Source: Lepas anatifera
Lineage: Eukaryota; Arthropoda; Thecostraca; Lepadidae
NCBI GenBank assembly: GCA_034440635.1
Contig: JAOTON010001930.1
Location: forward strand, 705,321-769,320
Reading direction: 5' to 3'
DNA length: 64,000 nucleotides
The notes below the pieces were generated by a model that had not been told where the DNA came from, did not search any database, and saw nothing but the letters and a program-made list of their open reading frames with translations. Of this stretch, positions 1 through 22,303 are shown one piece after another; positions within the stretch are counted from its first letter, which is position 1, and each line of letters starts with the position of its first letter. The translations under genes and the position numbers were made by a program.

Positions 1-208
1 GTAATTTTAGGTTTTGAGTTCGGGTCACTTGACCCTGAATAGGTCCCTGACCTGCCTTGACATTAACTCAAAAATTTGGTGAAATGTGTAAGATTGATAA
101 GGAATAAGGTATCGTAAGTTTCGTTGTTCTGCGTTTCTTCGTTTTTAAGCTATTTGGGAAAAACCGGGAAGGGGGCGAATTTCCGCCCCCCAGCGGGGCG
201 CGTGTTAA
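1..208 (+). mobile_element. Right end of a family D TTAA element
   Basis: The window opens inside the element. It ends in an AGCGGGGCGCGTGTTAA terminus, preceded by a G-run/C-run palindrome with a GAATTTC centre (171-190). The body matches 32990-33185, including the TTTTGAGGTCGAGTCACTTGACC-like stretch. There is no coding content. Family assignment is by comparison inside this window only. Confidence 0.7.
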
Positions 209-1674
209 TCGACCTGGTTGTTCTCCAAGAATGCTAACAAGGCAGTTGTCTGGTTAGAAAGTGACAAATACAAGAAAATATAGCGTAAGCACTGTTGATA
301 TACTTGATGAATATTTTATCCGGATTGAACGAGGATTGAAACCTTTTCCGGACACTTCTTTTCATACACTTATGTGCACATGCATATATGTGTTATTTGA
401 ATGCCCTCGCAATCATAACCGACCGAAAAACGTCCACAACATAGGGAGGTCAAGGAGTATTTCGAAGTCATTTCTCAGGGATGCATAAAGTATGCTGACT
501 GCGCCCCTGGGGGAGGATACTATGGCCATCTCCTCCCTCATTTCCTATACCTATGCTCAGAATGTACTGGATATTATTACTTAAAGCGAAAACAATGAAA
601 TGATATTACCAATGGTTTGTTTTGCATTGCTTACTTTCTGTTTAAGATCCATAATCTATTACCGTGATTTGTATTATTAGTTGAACACCCTGCTTTGCCA
701 TGACTTGCAGAGATCGGCGTTCTGGGTGTGTTTTTCTATAGTGCATTTGATCTCCCAAAAGTTCGCCATATTTTCGCATGAACTCAGGTGATTGTTCTTT
801 ATTAAGGGTTTTTATAAGGCGTTCTGTGCAAGACATCTCTGCTCGCATCTAAAGTAAGCAGGGAACTGATATTATTTGGTATCAGGAAATGCTACTCGAA
901 AACAATTAACAGAGCATTAATCTTTGCCCGAGTAGTGAGTTTAAGCCAGCTTATCCCTGGTGGGAGATAAAAATGATCCGTTCTAACAAAAAACTACGAG
1001 GTCTAAGAAGAAGAGGAGAGTGCAATCAATAGCCCGTCTCAAATTCAGTCGAAGCTACTCCAAGCATAATTTCGTCAGGTAAATATCAAAATCACTGAAA
1101 CACATGAAAAGAATCTGAATAAAACACGATTCCAACACGTCGATCAAACACGCATCGGACAGAAATATAAAATAATTTTTTAGATTCGTGTTTGATAAAG
1201 AACTGAGCACAAAATATAACACTTACGAATTAACTATTTTTTCGGCCCTAAGCTAACATAAACATTAGGCTGTATCCTTCCATTATATTGATAATTATTT
1301 TCACCATAAACTCCACCTTGAACCAAATCACTGAAAATCAAATTAGGTAAAACGATCGGAAATAAGGTGCGTTTATATTACAGACTAAAATAGCTAGAAT
1401 CATTTTCAAAAAATCATTCGAAAGTGCTTGAACGGTTCCTTTATTACAGTGGTATTCATCTTGGCTCGGCGAAAAGGCTAGGGTGCTAAAGGTCACTAAA
1501 CATTGCACATTTGAATATATAATTTCAGGCTGAAATATCAAGAGGGCTTGATTTGGGCGCTATTTTTCCGGCCAAAGGTAATCATTTACCACAGGTGATA
1601 TAAAACAATGTTTCTGCAGCCATATGAATACTATTTTGAACACATATTGACAGTGGCAACAATGTTTTAGGTCA
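209..1674. other. No gene recognised
   Basis: AT-rich sequence without splice-flanked coding exons. A 68-residue open frame on - (642-848) resembles no family I know. No repeat ends or RNA genes are visible. Confidence 0.5.
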
Positions 1675-2842
1675 AGTCTAATAATTTGTTTAGGTTTAAC
1701 GACCCAAGTCTAGATTGATTCAAGTTTAGGTCAAGTTTAGGTTGAGGTCAATCGAGGTCGAGGATGCTACGCTACCAAGACTATGGAGCGTGTAGTTTTT
1801 CGCTAATAACTTCCCAACCAAATATTATATGATCATTATTGAATCACCATTGGAATATTTTCGTCAATAGAAATATAATGATACACCGTTTACCATGCCA
1901 GATCCAAATCAAGAAATAACCTAACGTCAGGTCAATAAATTGACCCAAAGTTACCTGGTGTGGTCATGACGGGTCAATAGATCCTGTCTGTCCGGCCTGA
2001 GAGGTAATATTGTACAGTGCTTCTACGGTCATTTGAAAGCTGTGTGAACACGTATCGATCGTTGTTTCATTCGACTCGCAACGACAATATAAGCACAACG
2101 ATGGTTAAATGAAAGCTGTATCTTTATTTGTTCAACTGCTAATAAGCGAAATGAAGAATATTGTTTTCTTGACCTCATGGGTCCTACCAAAGGTGACAAG
2201 TTAAATGTTTATCTTCAACCTTAGGAATGAGCCACAGATGCATGATCTAGAAATTTTGAACCTAATCTGTGAACTATGCATTGAGAAACAGACATTTAAA
2301 AGTGACCCATAGGTTTACTATGGGAAGTTCATGGTCTGCGGATGATCCGCGGACATCGATATAAAATGTTTTGTTACCACGTATTATGTTACTCGGCATC
2401 CTTATCTGAGGCGCGGTAGTGGAGTGGTCTGCGTAGCTGGCTTCCACGCAGGCGACCCGGGTTCAAAGCCCGGCGGCTGCCCTGAGCGAGAAGCAAGCAG
2501 GCTCCCGAGAAACTTTTCCAACAGGGAAAGATTTGGCGATGTCATATGACCCTGGCAATTGGCGCGTCGAAAAGCCCCTTCCCCCAAAAAAGTTGCTTTA
2601 TCATGTACTATGAATTTCAGATCAATAACACTGCTGTCACTTGGACCATTGCTGGAGGTGAGATCACTTGACTTGGATTGGTGGCTTGCCCTGACATGAA
2701 CTTGACATGAAATTTGTAGTAAAAAGGGAAAATGATAAGGGAACAGCTTTACCAATTAAGGCGGTGTTGCGCGCTCCGGTTTTTTGACCACTTCGGAAAA
2801 ACATAATGGGGTCAAGAAGACCCCCACCAGGGCGAAGGGTAA
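1675..2842 (+). mobile_element. Family E TTAA-type element, interrupted by a SINE
   Basis: The AGGTCA-rich body aligns by eye with 48980-49270 and with the E copies at 22.7 and 24.1 kb. The right end carries the E signature of a G-run, the pattern AGACCCCCACC, and GGGCGAAGGGTAA. A tRNA-derived SINE (2405-2640) splits it: body sequence resumes at about 2650 with GAGGTGAGATCACTTGAC. The left terminus is not recognisable, so the start is approximate. Confidence 0.6.
2405..2640 (+). mobile_element. tRNA-derived SINE, copy 1
   Basis: The head resembles a tRNA, with an A-box-like GGTAGTGGAGTGGTC near 2413 and a B box GGTTCAAAGCC inside a perfect CCGGG/CCCGG T-arm (about 2457-2473). No acceptor stem pairs, so this is a SINE head rather than a tRNA gene. 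The 3' domain (ATATGACCCTGGCAATTGGC, then GCGTCGAAAAGCCC) matches the copy at 4463. It sits inside a family E element. The 3' boundary is approximate. Confidence 0.65.
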
Positions 2843-3352
2843 ACTGAGAGTAAATAATAAAATAAAGATCATTTGAAACTGTTTTGAATTTCCTTTTCTT
2901 TTGCCCAAGTGACCATGCATGTATATTTCCATGCGCTCACCATACATACATATGGATACATGCATCGGAAATTCATATTTTAATTATATTCGCGTCCATC
3001 TTTATTATATTTTCTTTGAACCGTTCTGCTCTTGTATGATGTATATTGACCTCTTTTACTCGGCAATGTAAGAATTACTAGCTTTACATTAGATTTTGAA
3101 TATCGTAAAATAATATTAGTATGTACCTTCCTTGTGACGAATTCTGCAAATTTGTAAGCAAATATTTTACAGAAACATTTTACATATACAGAACATTTTA
3201 CATGCTACATTTGGTACCTTTTACAGAAAATGTAGCAATGCTAAATTAAACATTTGTATGTCTTTTGGTGTTCCAAACACCGTAACAATATGAAGTTTAA
3301 TAGTAATTTTCTAGTTTAATTGAATGAAATAACAATACAAATTAATAGGTAT
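2843..3352. other. No gene recognised
   Basis: AT-rich spacer with a short degenerate cluster of ACATTTTACA motifs around 3165-3230. Nothing else is visible. Confidence 0.4.
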
Positions 3353-3541
3353 CATGGGCGCCGAAAACGGGGGGGAAGGGGACGCACCCCCCTGTTGGCA
3401 AACCAGCGGGACGTCCCCCCAAAAGTTTTGGGTCAGTGGTCATTAAAGCTGTCAGATACCGAATATGCTCAAAATTCGCCTCCCCCGGTCAGCACCAGCC
3501 CGGGTCCTGCCCCCTGCGAAAATTCCGTGGCGGCACCCCTG
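3353..3541. mobile_element. Short hAT-like element (MITE)
   Basis: A 189-bp GC-rich block bounded by imperfect inverted ends, CATGGGCGCCGAAAACGG on the left and the complement of CAGGGGTGCCGCCACGG on the right. The flanking octamers ATAGGTAT and ACAGGTGT agree at 6 of 8 positions, as expected for an aged 8-bp target-site duplication. Open frames across it are by-products of the GC-rich sequence. Confidence 0.5.
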
Positions 3542-4238
3542 ACAGGTGTTATACTGCGATGGAGGTTTACATATATTTCATTTGTTTCCGTCGTGGGAGA
3601 TGCAAAACATCATTCCTTTGGTATTATATCAATTTGTATGCTGTAAAACTGAATTCGTTCTTCATGTATCCAATTTCAATTGTGCGTTGTGGGCTTTCGT
3701 GTTGGTTAGTTTTATGTGTGTACTTTGACGAAGCCTCAAAGGTGAAAAAGTAGTTTAACAAAAATTAGTTCTCATTTTTCCCTTTTTAAACTTTAATAGA
3801 AAGGTTTATTAACTCTCTAGAATTCTACCAATGCTCAATATGTTCTATGAGACTTTGAACATGAAACACCACCTATCCCATACGCGGGTTCTGGCAAACT
3901 GACTTTATTTAATTTATTTTTTCTCTCACACACTTTTTTAATTTATTTATACCACATCGTACACCGCATCGTATGTGTGCATGGCCACCTACTCGCTGCT
4001 CTGACCCGCCTGCGCCTGCCCCTGGCCTGCTGAAACGTGGGGCATCGGTCTCTTACTTCTTCATCTTTTTTACCTCATATGCTCGTTTTTTTAACCCATG
4101 TGTATTGCGTGCTTTTCTGAATATGTGTATGGATGAAACATCCTAGTACTGGATTCAGGTTTTGAATTGTGTGCATGCAACCAGGTTGATGAGATCCATT
4201 AGTGTGGTTTATATTTGATGCTGACATTGTTGCTCCAG
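3542..4238. other. Intergenic or intronic sequence upstream of the first visible transporter exon
   Basis: No exon encoding the preceding SLC5A transmembrane segments was found here. The stretch ends in the acceptor TTGCTCCAG at 4230-4238, so at least its last part is intron of the transporter gene. Confidence 0.45.
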
Positions 4239-4325
4239 GCGGCACTGAGTATCTACGGTATGCTTGGAGGTCCTCTACTGGGAGTATACACACTTGGGAT
4301 GTTCTGTCCCACTGCAAACTCTAAG
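4239..4325 (+). CDS. Transporter exon a (29 codons, phase 0/0)
   Basis: Starts after acceptor CTCCAG and ends AAG before donor GTAACT. It encodes AALSIYGMLGGPLLGVYTLG followed by MFCPTANSK, a late SLC5 transmembrane helix. Confidence 0.85.
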
Positions 4326-6998
4326 GTAACTTTTATGTCATTCCCAAACTCGCAGTTACATGCTCTTTTTTCTGTAATGATGCTAGTCTTTTTCATTTCA
4401 ATTATCATCGCAAGTTTTCCGAAGACAGTACTACATTCACTACCTCAATCAAACTGGGTCTGGGTGGCGTGGTCGGTTAGTGCGTGATCTTGGACCGGCG
4501 TATGCCATTCTGTATGAGCAAGGTGTCGTGGGTTCGAGCCCAGCCAGAGGCGGGCTTTGGCGCCCCGACCTAGCTCAGGCCCAGTTTATTTCCCTTCCCC
4601 TCCGGCGCCATGTGACCTCAGCAGTTGGTGCGTCGTTAAATCCCACAAAGATATGCTTACCTTAACCAGCCTCAGGGGTCAACCATTCGTAGGTCACGTT
4701 TCAAACATGCCCGGAAGCTGGCTTGCTACAACCATTGATACCAATTCGGATGAGTGACCTCTTTGTCTCACACTGCGCAGGGAGCACTGGCAGGCGTCTC
4801 CGTCTCGCTCCTAACCGTATTATGGATCGGTATTGGTGCCGAAGTGGAGAGGTTACAAGGACACATCAGTACCACCAAACTGCCCGTCTCACTGGCCGGG
4901 TGCCCTCACGTGAACGCGTCTGCTCGGATGGCCGAGATGACCACCACTCCAGCGCCAGCCATACTCGTGAACTCCCACGTATCGCACCCAGAGTCAGTAC
5001 ACTCGGGCTTGTGAGGAAACCATCTGGACAAGCACGATGTTTCTATAGCTCTAGTTTTACATTAGATTACTAGCTAGCTAATGTAGATTTCTAGAGATTA
5101 TATTACTAGCTTAGATTACTAGCTTACTAGGGATTAGATTACTAGCTAGTGTAGCTTTACTAGCTACATTAGATTTATATCAATCAGTGAAATGATTTTT
5201 TCATGTAAAATATTGTGAAGACTTACAGCGCCCCTCGTTAGCTAACGCTTATGCACTCACGTCACAGGAGCCTGAAAATGTTGTTTTCTATTATGTTTAT
5301 CTATCTCTTTTTTAATGACTTTCAATAATCATGGGCTAAGATCGTAGGAACACGTATTATATCACTCTTAGCACAAAACTTAGAAAAAAATCACATGCAA
5401 GCCGGTTTTTAAGCGTAACTACTAACATGAAATGTAACTTGTGGAAGTCTGCCAAATAACCATGCCTAAGAGGCACAAGGGCTAAGATACAAATACTTCA
5501 GCAAATTCATTAATATAATTTCACCCGGGGGAAACTACAAGAATATAGTTTCTGATACTACAGGAAATAGATGAAGAAATCGCATAATCCATCCTGAATA
5601 GTCATACCAAAATGACCATAGCCGAGGGAACACGTGAATGGGTACATATTGAATTAATCATTTACATTACCAGCAATGTCGTATACATAGGGTAGGCAAA
5701 CGGGAGATTGCAATGCATTTCTGATTAATTGCTTTTGGTTGAGAATGTTCTAAGAGAAAAATGGTTTTACGTGTTCAAAGCTTTGAATATGCGTAAAAAA
5801 CTGACCTCGGTACAAGATTAAGTCCTGTTTCCTTCTGCATCGTTCTGTTTGTTTAGTACATTTGGTAAATCATAGGTACAAATAGACCGATTCTGTTTAT
5901 TTTTGAATATGTTGTAAATTTTGTGCATAACTATTACCTATTGAAAAGCGTCATAAAGCTTTTAAAGACTTTCAAATCAAGTAAATATTCATCCTATCAA
6001 ATTTAATTAACAATAAGTATTTAATATCACCTTAATTTCCAGTCTTTAAGCTCTGTATATAAAACAACGTGCATGACATTATGCAGACTGGGATACCCAG
6101 GAATAGCAATATAAGAGCATATTCTTATAATACATTGTTGGGCTCCTTTTTATCAAAAGTAGAAAAGAACGGTGTGGTGGTTGGAGGTTTCGATATCGTC
6201 TGCACATTTGAATTATAATATAATACTAACACACTTTGCATTTATATTCCACATGATGTTCGAAATTTGTGGCAACTTCCTTTTTTTCATTTTTGAAAGG
6301 CCATGAGCTTGAAATTTCTATGATGGAGAGTATATGACATCATGCAACCCTAACGGACTGGTAACCTGCTTCAGGGGTCAGGCCTTGGGCATCTACTCTC
6401 TCAGCTACCTCTACTTCTCACTGGTGGCGTGTGCGGTGACTGTGGTGGTGGGATTAATAGTGAGCTGGATTACTGGACCCCCAGAACCCCCGTAAGATGG
6501 ACCCTCTGCTGGTGGTTCCCATCGGCGATAAGTTGTTCTGCTATTTGCCAAAGGCCTGGCGCGAAACACTCAACTCTCACGCCGGCGAGGATTATGTAAG
6601 TAGGCTTCACTATTTTGTTCCAGAACTAGCTTGATCACGCCAAGAAGAAAATTATAAGCACACCACATATCTATTCGTTTGCGCCATCGTTGATGCCCTT
6701 TGAAGGTCGTAAATCTGCAGAAAAAGGCAATACGAAATTACTGTAAATATTTCGGACACGCATTTTTCTGGACGACTTTGATCTTTTTCCTACCTGCCTG
6801 TCCTAGAAACCCTGGAATAATGCTTGATTTTTTCAGATGAAAGAAGAGGATTTCGATGACTTCCGTGATGCAGAAAGCACCGTCCCTCCGGCAATCAGCA
6901 CCCACACCTACCTCTCGGCACATGGCTCCTCTGCCATATTTCCGCAAGTCCGTGTCAGTGACAAGAAAACACCGTCTTTGTTCTCTGTGAAGTCCTGA
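4239..6998 (+). CDS. Sodium-coupled solute transporter, SLC5A8/SLC5A12-like (3' part, four exons)
   Basis: Four exons (4239-4325, 4781-5010, 6375-6595, 6837-6998) join in consistent phase and encode the last transmembrane segments and cytoplasmic tail of an SLC5 symporter. SLC5A8 and SLC5A12 import monocarboxylates with sodium at the plasma membrane. Recognisable stretches are ALSIYGMLGGPLLGVYTLGM, GALAGVSVSLLTVLWIGIGA, IYSLSYLYFSLVACAVTVVV, and in the tail DPLLVVPIGDKLFCYLP. All introns are GT-AG. The N-terminal part, with the sodium and substrate sites, is absent, so substrate cannot be inferred. Exon 3 has a one-base frame break in a C run that would end the protein just after the last membrane span. 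Iodide, biotin/pantothenate or other SLC5 branches remain possible. Confidence 0.85.
4326..4780 (+). other. Transporter intron containing a SINE
   Basis: A GT-AG intron of 455 bp. Much of it is the SINE copy beginning at about 4463. Confidence 0.75.
4463..4680 (+). mobile_element. tRNA-derived SINE, copy 2
   Basis: A box TGGCGTGGTCGG at about 4466-4477 and B box GGTTCGAGCCC at about 4531-4541. The 3' domain, CCATGTGACCTCAGCAGTTGG then TGCGTCGTTAAATCCC, matches the copy at 2405. It lies in a transporter intron. The 3' limit is approximate. Confidence 0.7.
4781..5010 (+). CDS. Transporter exon b
   Basis: Acceptor CTGCGCAG, donor GTGAGG. It encodes GALAGVSVSLLTVLWIGIGA (membrane helix) and then a hydrophilic loop with cysteine and several Ser/Thr. 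It ends in phase 2, and the first base of the next exon completes a leucine codon. Confidence 0.85.
5011..6374 (+). other. Transporter intron
   Basis: A GT-AG intron of 1364 bp, AT-rich. Apart from the TAGATTACTAGC repeat near its start, nothing is recognisable in it. Confidence 0.7.
5040..5175. repeat. Degenerate simple repeat of TTACTAGCTAG units
   Basis: Several imperfect tandem copies of a TAGATTACTAGCTA-like unit inside the transporter intron. Confidence 0.7.
6375..6595 (+). CDS. Transporter exon c, with a frame break in a C run
   Basis: It encodes GQALGIYSLSYLYFSLVACA and the rest of a final membrane helix, then a tail with DPLLVVPIGDKLFCYLP. The two parts are in different frames: the helix frame reads into TAA at about 6493-6495. 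The exon is one base too long for its flanking phases, so one extra C in the runs at 6478-6482 or 6487-6491 explains it. Donor is GTAAGT. Confidence 0.8.
6596..6836 (+). other. Transporter intron
   Basis: A short GT-AG intron of 241 bp with a pyrimidine-rich acceptor (TTGATTTTTTCAG). Confidence 0.75.
6837..6998 (+). CDS. Transporter last exon, C-terminal tail and stop
   Basis: 53 codons and TGA. The acidic start MKEEDFDDFRDAE is followed by a Ser/Thr-rich tail ending in SVKS. It is in phase with exon c after correction of the C run. Confidence 0.75.
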   Translation: MKEEDFDDFRDAESTVPPAISTHTYLSAHGSSAIFPQVRVSDKKTPSLFSVKS

Positions 6999-7450
6999 GA
7001 TATAGGACTTTAACGTTAAGATAGGGATTCGGCAGCTGCCAATGATGAGTGTCCATCAGCTCCGACATGCAGAATACATTTCGGGCTGCGGCTAAAAAGT
7101 TTGCCAATTAACAACTGGAAACATTCAAGGAGAGTCTTTGTTTAACCGTGAGCAAGGTTCAACAGTAGATGATGCTGCTTTAGATCAAATCGGCCCGCGA
7201 CTGAAAATATTTAGTAATTCCGGATGCGAGCCATATGCAAACCCTATGATTTGTTCCGCCTTTAGACCAAGAATGTTAGGTAATATTCCCTCACACAGAG
7301 GTAATATTTGTTTCGGTGTAGCGCCACTGCGGCCTCTGAACCTGTTTGCCACACTTACTACGTCCTTTGACGCGAACTGAAGATCGACATTCTGCAATCT
7401 TAAGTTCTGGAAGTATGATTGGATTGATAAATACCCTATCTGCGAATAAC

Positions 7451-7456
7451 AATAAA
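7451..7456 (+). promoter_or_regulatory. Candidate polyadenylation signal of the transporter gene
   Basis: First clear AATAAA downstream of the transporter stop, about 450 bp away, giving a plausible 3' UTR. Confidence 0.35.
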
Positions 7457-7523
7457 GATGGTTTATTCACTCAATGTTCCTTTCTCTCATCAACCGAAAG
7501 TTTGTTGCCCTGCTCATACCACC

Positions 7524-7689
7524 CTAATGGCAGATGCAATGGGGGCTAGAGGGGACCACGTCCCCCTCGAAATAGTTGAGTGCCTATAGCTAATGCAAAG
7601 TCGAAGGCTGTTTTCGAGGCAATGGCACGGGAGGCTCGAGCCCAGCCCCTCCCCCCAAACAACAAAATGAAGCCCTGGATCCGTCACTG
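7524..7689. mobile_element. Possible degraded GGCGGATCC-ended element
   Basis: The right edge TGGATCCGTCACTG resembles the inverted end shared by the elements at 21208 and 46479. The left edge (AATGGCAGATGC) is poor and no duplication was found. Confidence 0.25.
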
Positions 7690-8676
7690 TGTCCGGTTCG
7701 AATACTTCCCAAACTACCTATAACTCATGATTCTGCATACGCTCTATATTTTTGGACACATTTCTTTTCTTCTTCTTTTTGATTGATGTTGTCTTCTTAG
7801 ATATAAGTTTTCTCCCAACAGCTAACAGAACACTGCTATGTTTGTTCCAATTTCTGCGCGATGCTTTATATGACTTTATATGTCAATGCTCTTGATGTAT
7901 CCTCAAAATTCAAATTTGGAGAATATTACCCCATGAGAAACCGAATTTGTTTTAGAATATCGTTAAACTATATTTTGCCATCTTTTAATTGGTTCTATCT
8001 AGTCAAAAAGGCCTGTGGGAGGATAAAAACAAAAATAATGATACGCGTTTTCTGTTTGTAAGGTGGTTGTTGGCTTTGTTTCCAATTGGGGCACCCCCAC
8101 TGACTTTCGGAAATTCACGATCCTGACCATTCTGCATATTTCCACGCTCCAACTGTTCATAGGATACGATTGCTTACCAGTGATGATACCGTCTTTTCTA
8201 GACATATCTTTGGATTATCTAAATTTAGGTCACCACACTGAGTGTTGATCGCTGTTTTGAAACTAAAATAAAAACAAATGCATCTACAATATTCAGCTAG
8301 TTAGGCGTGTAACCCCAGATAATTCATCAATACATCGGACCAAAGACAAATATATTCCAAAAAAATATTGCAGTGGTCTAGCCTTGCTGCAGGCTAATGT
8401 TGCATTGGAACGAGCAAGTTGATATGAATTATGATGGAGTGTAGCGGTTGTGAGGAAAACCTCACATTCTGCGAAAGGCAGGTGAGAACACTAGATAACT
8501 AACAGTTCGATGCTGCCACCGCCAACCAGCTAAGGGCCACCTGAATGCTGATGCTGGTACTAGATCGCTAGAACAGCACGTTTCATCTCTACTCTCTCAT
8601 TGAGCGCAAAATTGAGCGACTTTTCCAGCACAACTCGTTCGTCTTATATGCAAACAATAGCTGTTGATGGTCTGCG
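7690..8676. other. Intergenic, no gene recognised
   Basis: Spacer between the transporter 3' end and the convergent actin gene. Short open frames lack splice context or family resemblance. Confidence 0.45.
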
Positions 8677-8682
8677 TTTATT
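8677..8682 (-). terminator. Candidate polyadenylation signal of the - strand actin gene
   Basis: AATAAA on - (TTTATT on +), 315 nt after the stop codon. The + actin gene has its AATAAA at the comparable distance of 358 nt. Confidence 0.6.
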
Positions 8683-8903
8683 GAGGCTCGGTAGCGTGTC
8701 CTTGTACAAAACATGCTGAATCCCGAGGGCGGTGTTCAAGCCTTCGTATTCATCGTCAATTTAGCCCTTTCTTGCCCTTGCTGTGATAGCAAAGGAGAAG
8801 GACTACATTGGTGCTTGGGATCCCTGTGCGGCCCTGAACACGATCCCAATCAAAATATGGTGCTCAGATATCCTGTTTGGGACGCGTGATCACCGATTGT
8901 GTG

Positions 8904-8945
8904 AGACAGCACTCAAATGTTCACCAAGGGACCAGAAGCAGCATT
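8904..8945 (-). promoter_or_regulatory. Conserved actin 3'-UTR block
   Basis: 42 bases identical to 51293-51334 of the + actin gene, starting about 51 nt after the stop in both. An AT-rich TATTTATTAT motif lies between stop and block in both genes. The surrounding UTR is otherwise diverged. Confidence 0.75.
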
Positions 8946-8996
8946 GAAAAACATAATAAATATAAATGGTCGTCAGAAAGACACAATTACAGGCGC

Positions 8997-19827
<10,831 letters not shown>

Positions 19828-22191
19828 CTGCGAAGTGAACAATCGGTGTTATTAAACTGAAACCATGGTGGATGTATACTTCCATTTCGGGGTGGGGTTA
19901 GGGGGCTCAACCATAACCCTACCTTTAGCGCTAATCGATTCTTACTATGTGTTTGTATGAGCACTCAGATATTTCGAGGGGACTGACCCCCTCTCTTAGC
20001 CCGCTCCCATCTTTCCGCCACTGACTGAAAATTAGTTTTCGGCCATGGTGGAAAAATTGGTTTAAAGATGTGCGCCACCTGACTAACATACATTGGATTC
20101 TATGGTTTTTAGTGCAATATTGTGAAATACCCAGACATTTATCAAATGCGTATATATCCATAGGTTTTGGAGTGCTGAAGCGAGGAGCATGAATTGGTGC
20201 AAATGAGGCCCCTATAACGACAGAATCGGCCTCTCAACCAGTAAATAGTGTTTTGTAAATGGTGTATGAGAACCCAGAGACTAAACAGAAAGTTTCTGAA
20301 ACATTCTGGAGGCCTTGAAATTTGGCACTGAATGGCCTGGTGAGGATATTAGAGGCAAACAGCCAGTACAAAGGGCACTTGAGCTGCTCTGGAAGGCGCC
20401 TAATGAGCTTAAGGTTCCCAAATACTAGAACTGTAGGCAAACCAGGATGAAGTACAGAAGATTCCTTTGCCTAAAGGCCACGAAGATAATTGAATTGCCT
20501 TCGATGTTTCTAGAACATAATTATCTTCAAAAATCCTTCCTTAGATCTGCCAGCGACGGTGAACTCTAAAGGCAAGAGTGGGCCCCCTCAGACAAGGGTC
20601 ACATTCAACTTTCCTTCACCAACTTGAAACATATGGTGGATCCCTTGGTCACTAGAATCTACAATGGCCCTTAAATCTAGAACAAAGATAAAAAGCAGAA
20701 AATTTTGGAGAAAAACAAATCCAGAGAAATTTCAAAACCACATAAGTCTACACTTGACTCTTATTTCATATAATTCAGTAAAAGAGTGAATGAGTAAACG
20801 GGATATGATAAATTATTATCTAATAATCAGTACACGATGATAATGATCCAATTACCGGCGGTGTACGCGCGAACAAGTCGAAACTAGAGCCTCTAATTTT
20901 CTATAAAAGAAAGAAACAAAAGATACAATTATTTTGGCCATTATCATGTGCCTGTCCAAATCACCTCGATAACACTTTTAGACCCACCATTGTACAAGGA
21001 GATCATAAAATGAATACAATGCTTATGATCATAATAACCACAAGAATGATGTTCAAAGCAATAGTTGAAATAATAGTTTAATGCTATTCAAAAGAAAACC
21101 TAACATATAGTACACGAATAAGGGCATGATGGCTTATACACAGAAATCGATGATTTTAAGACTAAATGAGTTACAGCGCCACTGATTTCACCTGGCACGA
21201 CTGATAGCATAGGCGGATCCAGGATTGCCAAACGGGGAGGGGGAAGGGAACTTCCCGGGGGGGGCGCCATCCGGACCAGAGGGTACGCCACTTTTGACCG
21301 GCAAAACCCATCAGGTGGGCACAAAATCCTATCGGTGGGCGATGATTTTCGCATCCTGGGGGGATAGGAAGCATTTTAGTGAGGCGCCATCGTGCCTTAC
21401 AGGGGGCGCCGAGGCCATTTTAGGGGGCGCTGAGGGTCGATGGGAAAGGTAACTGTCCTTCTCTGCCCCCCTGTATCCGTGTATGGCTGATATTAATACC
21501 AAAATTTGGCAAAAATTGTAAAGGATTAACGACCAATATTCCTTGTTGTTTTACCTAGATAGCATTGAAAACGGTGAATAAGGGTTATGTGTTTAGAATA
21601 AATAAAAAAGTACACGGTTCTTTTTTGACATCGTCCACAAACGTAAGAATAATTGATGGATCAATAATTGATACAAATACATAAACGGATTCAGGGATCA
21701 ACAAATAAACATGATATTATTGGTTTTCAATTTTGAGGAGAACCGAAATGTTTTATCTAATGCCGGATCAGAATAGTACCTGACTCAATATTTTAGCATT
21801 GAATTAATGCTCTAAAAGTTTGATTATGATTCCAGTAAACCGCGACAGTGCAACTTCATCTAGAATATATACATACCACACGTCATCTTCATATGTGGCT
21901 GCAACTGTCAGACTCCGCAGCCCCTGAATGAGCTTGGTGGAAAGTTGTGTTCGATCTCGAAAACATGTACCGAAACTACTATGGCCTTTCAATATATCTA
22001 GTCTATCAATTGATGAATCAAAATCGGGAATTTTCGTTTGGCGTGGCTTTGTTTTCAAGTTATTAGCTTGATTATAGTTGACCCTATCGCTCTGTGTATC
22101 TCACTAATGATACCTGGAATTCAAAGCTAAGATTTTCCCGATCACTGCCAGATCACGTGATCTCGCCTGACGTCACACCAATCTCACCTAC
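19828..22191 (-). other. Actin (-) 5'-UTR intron
   Basis: Donor GTAGGTGAG at 22191, acceptor CGCAG at 19828; about 2.4 kb. It contains the hAT-like element at 21208. The rest is AT-rich without recognised features. Confidence 0.65.
21208..21485. mobile_element. GGCGGATCC-ended hAT-like MITE
   Basis: 278 bp with ends CATAGGCGGATCCAGG and CTGTATCCGTGTATG. Flanking octamers ACTGATAG and GCTGATAT share CTGATA. The interior is GC-rich with no coding content. Confidence 0.5.
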
Positions 22192-22234
22192 CTGACACTG
22201 CACGCGGTATTGGTGGACAGCACGGACGGACTGT
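22192..22234 (-). promoter_or_regulatory. Noncoding first exon of the actin (-) gene
   Basis: Predicted start at the A of CCACAGTCCGT, 33 nt after the first base of TATATAA, with the exon ending CAG before donor GTAGGT. The + gene has the same CCACAGTCCGT motif and a downstream GCTGTC at the same distance from its TATA box. Confidence 0.65.
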
Positions 22235-22260
22235 GGTCTGTCGCCAGCCTCTGACAGCGC

Positions 22261-22303
22261 TTATATAGACTCACCAGGCGCCGATGGCCCGCCCCTTACA
22301 TGG
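22261..22303 (-). promoter_or_regulatory. Actin (-) core promoter
   Basis: On -, CCATGTAAGG (22303-22294, a CArG-like box with one mismatch), then a GC box GGGGCGGGCC, then TATATAA (22267-22261). CArG boxes close to a TATA box are typical of actin genes driven by serum response factor. Confidence 0.65.

Noticed and set aside
642..848. 68-residue frame on - (TERLIKTLNKEQSPEFMRKY)
   Set aside because: It reads like a protein, but there is no recognisable family, flanking exon or splice evidence.
2405..2478. Functional tRNA gene
   Set aside because: The T-arm is good but no acceptor stem pairs, and the sequence runs into a SINE tail shared with another copy.
8063..8248. Short hydrophobic frame as a further transporter exon
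   Set aside because: The transporter already ends at 6998, and no splice site or SLC5 similarity supports it.
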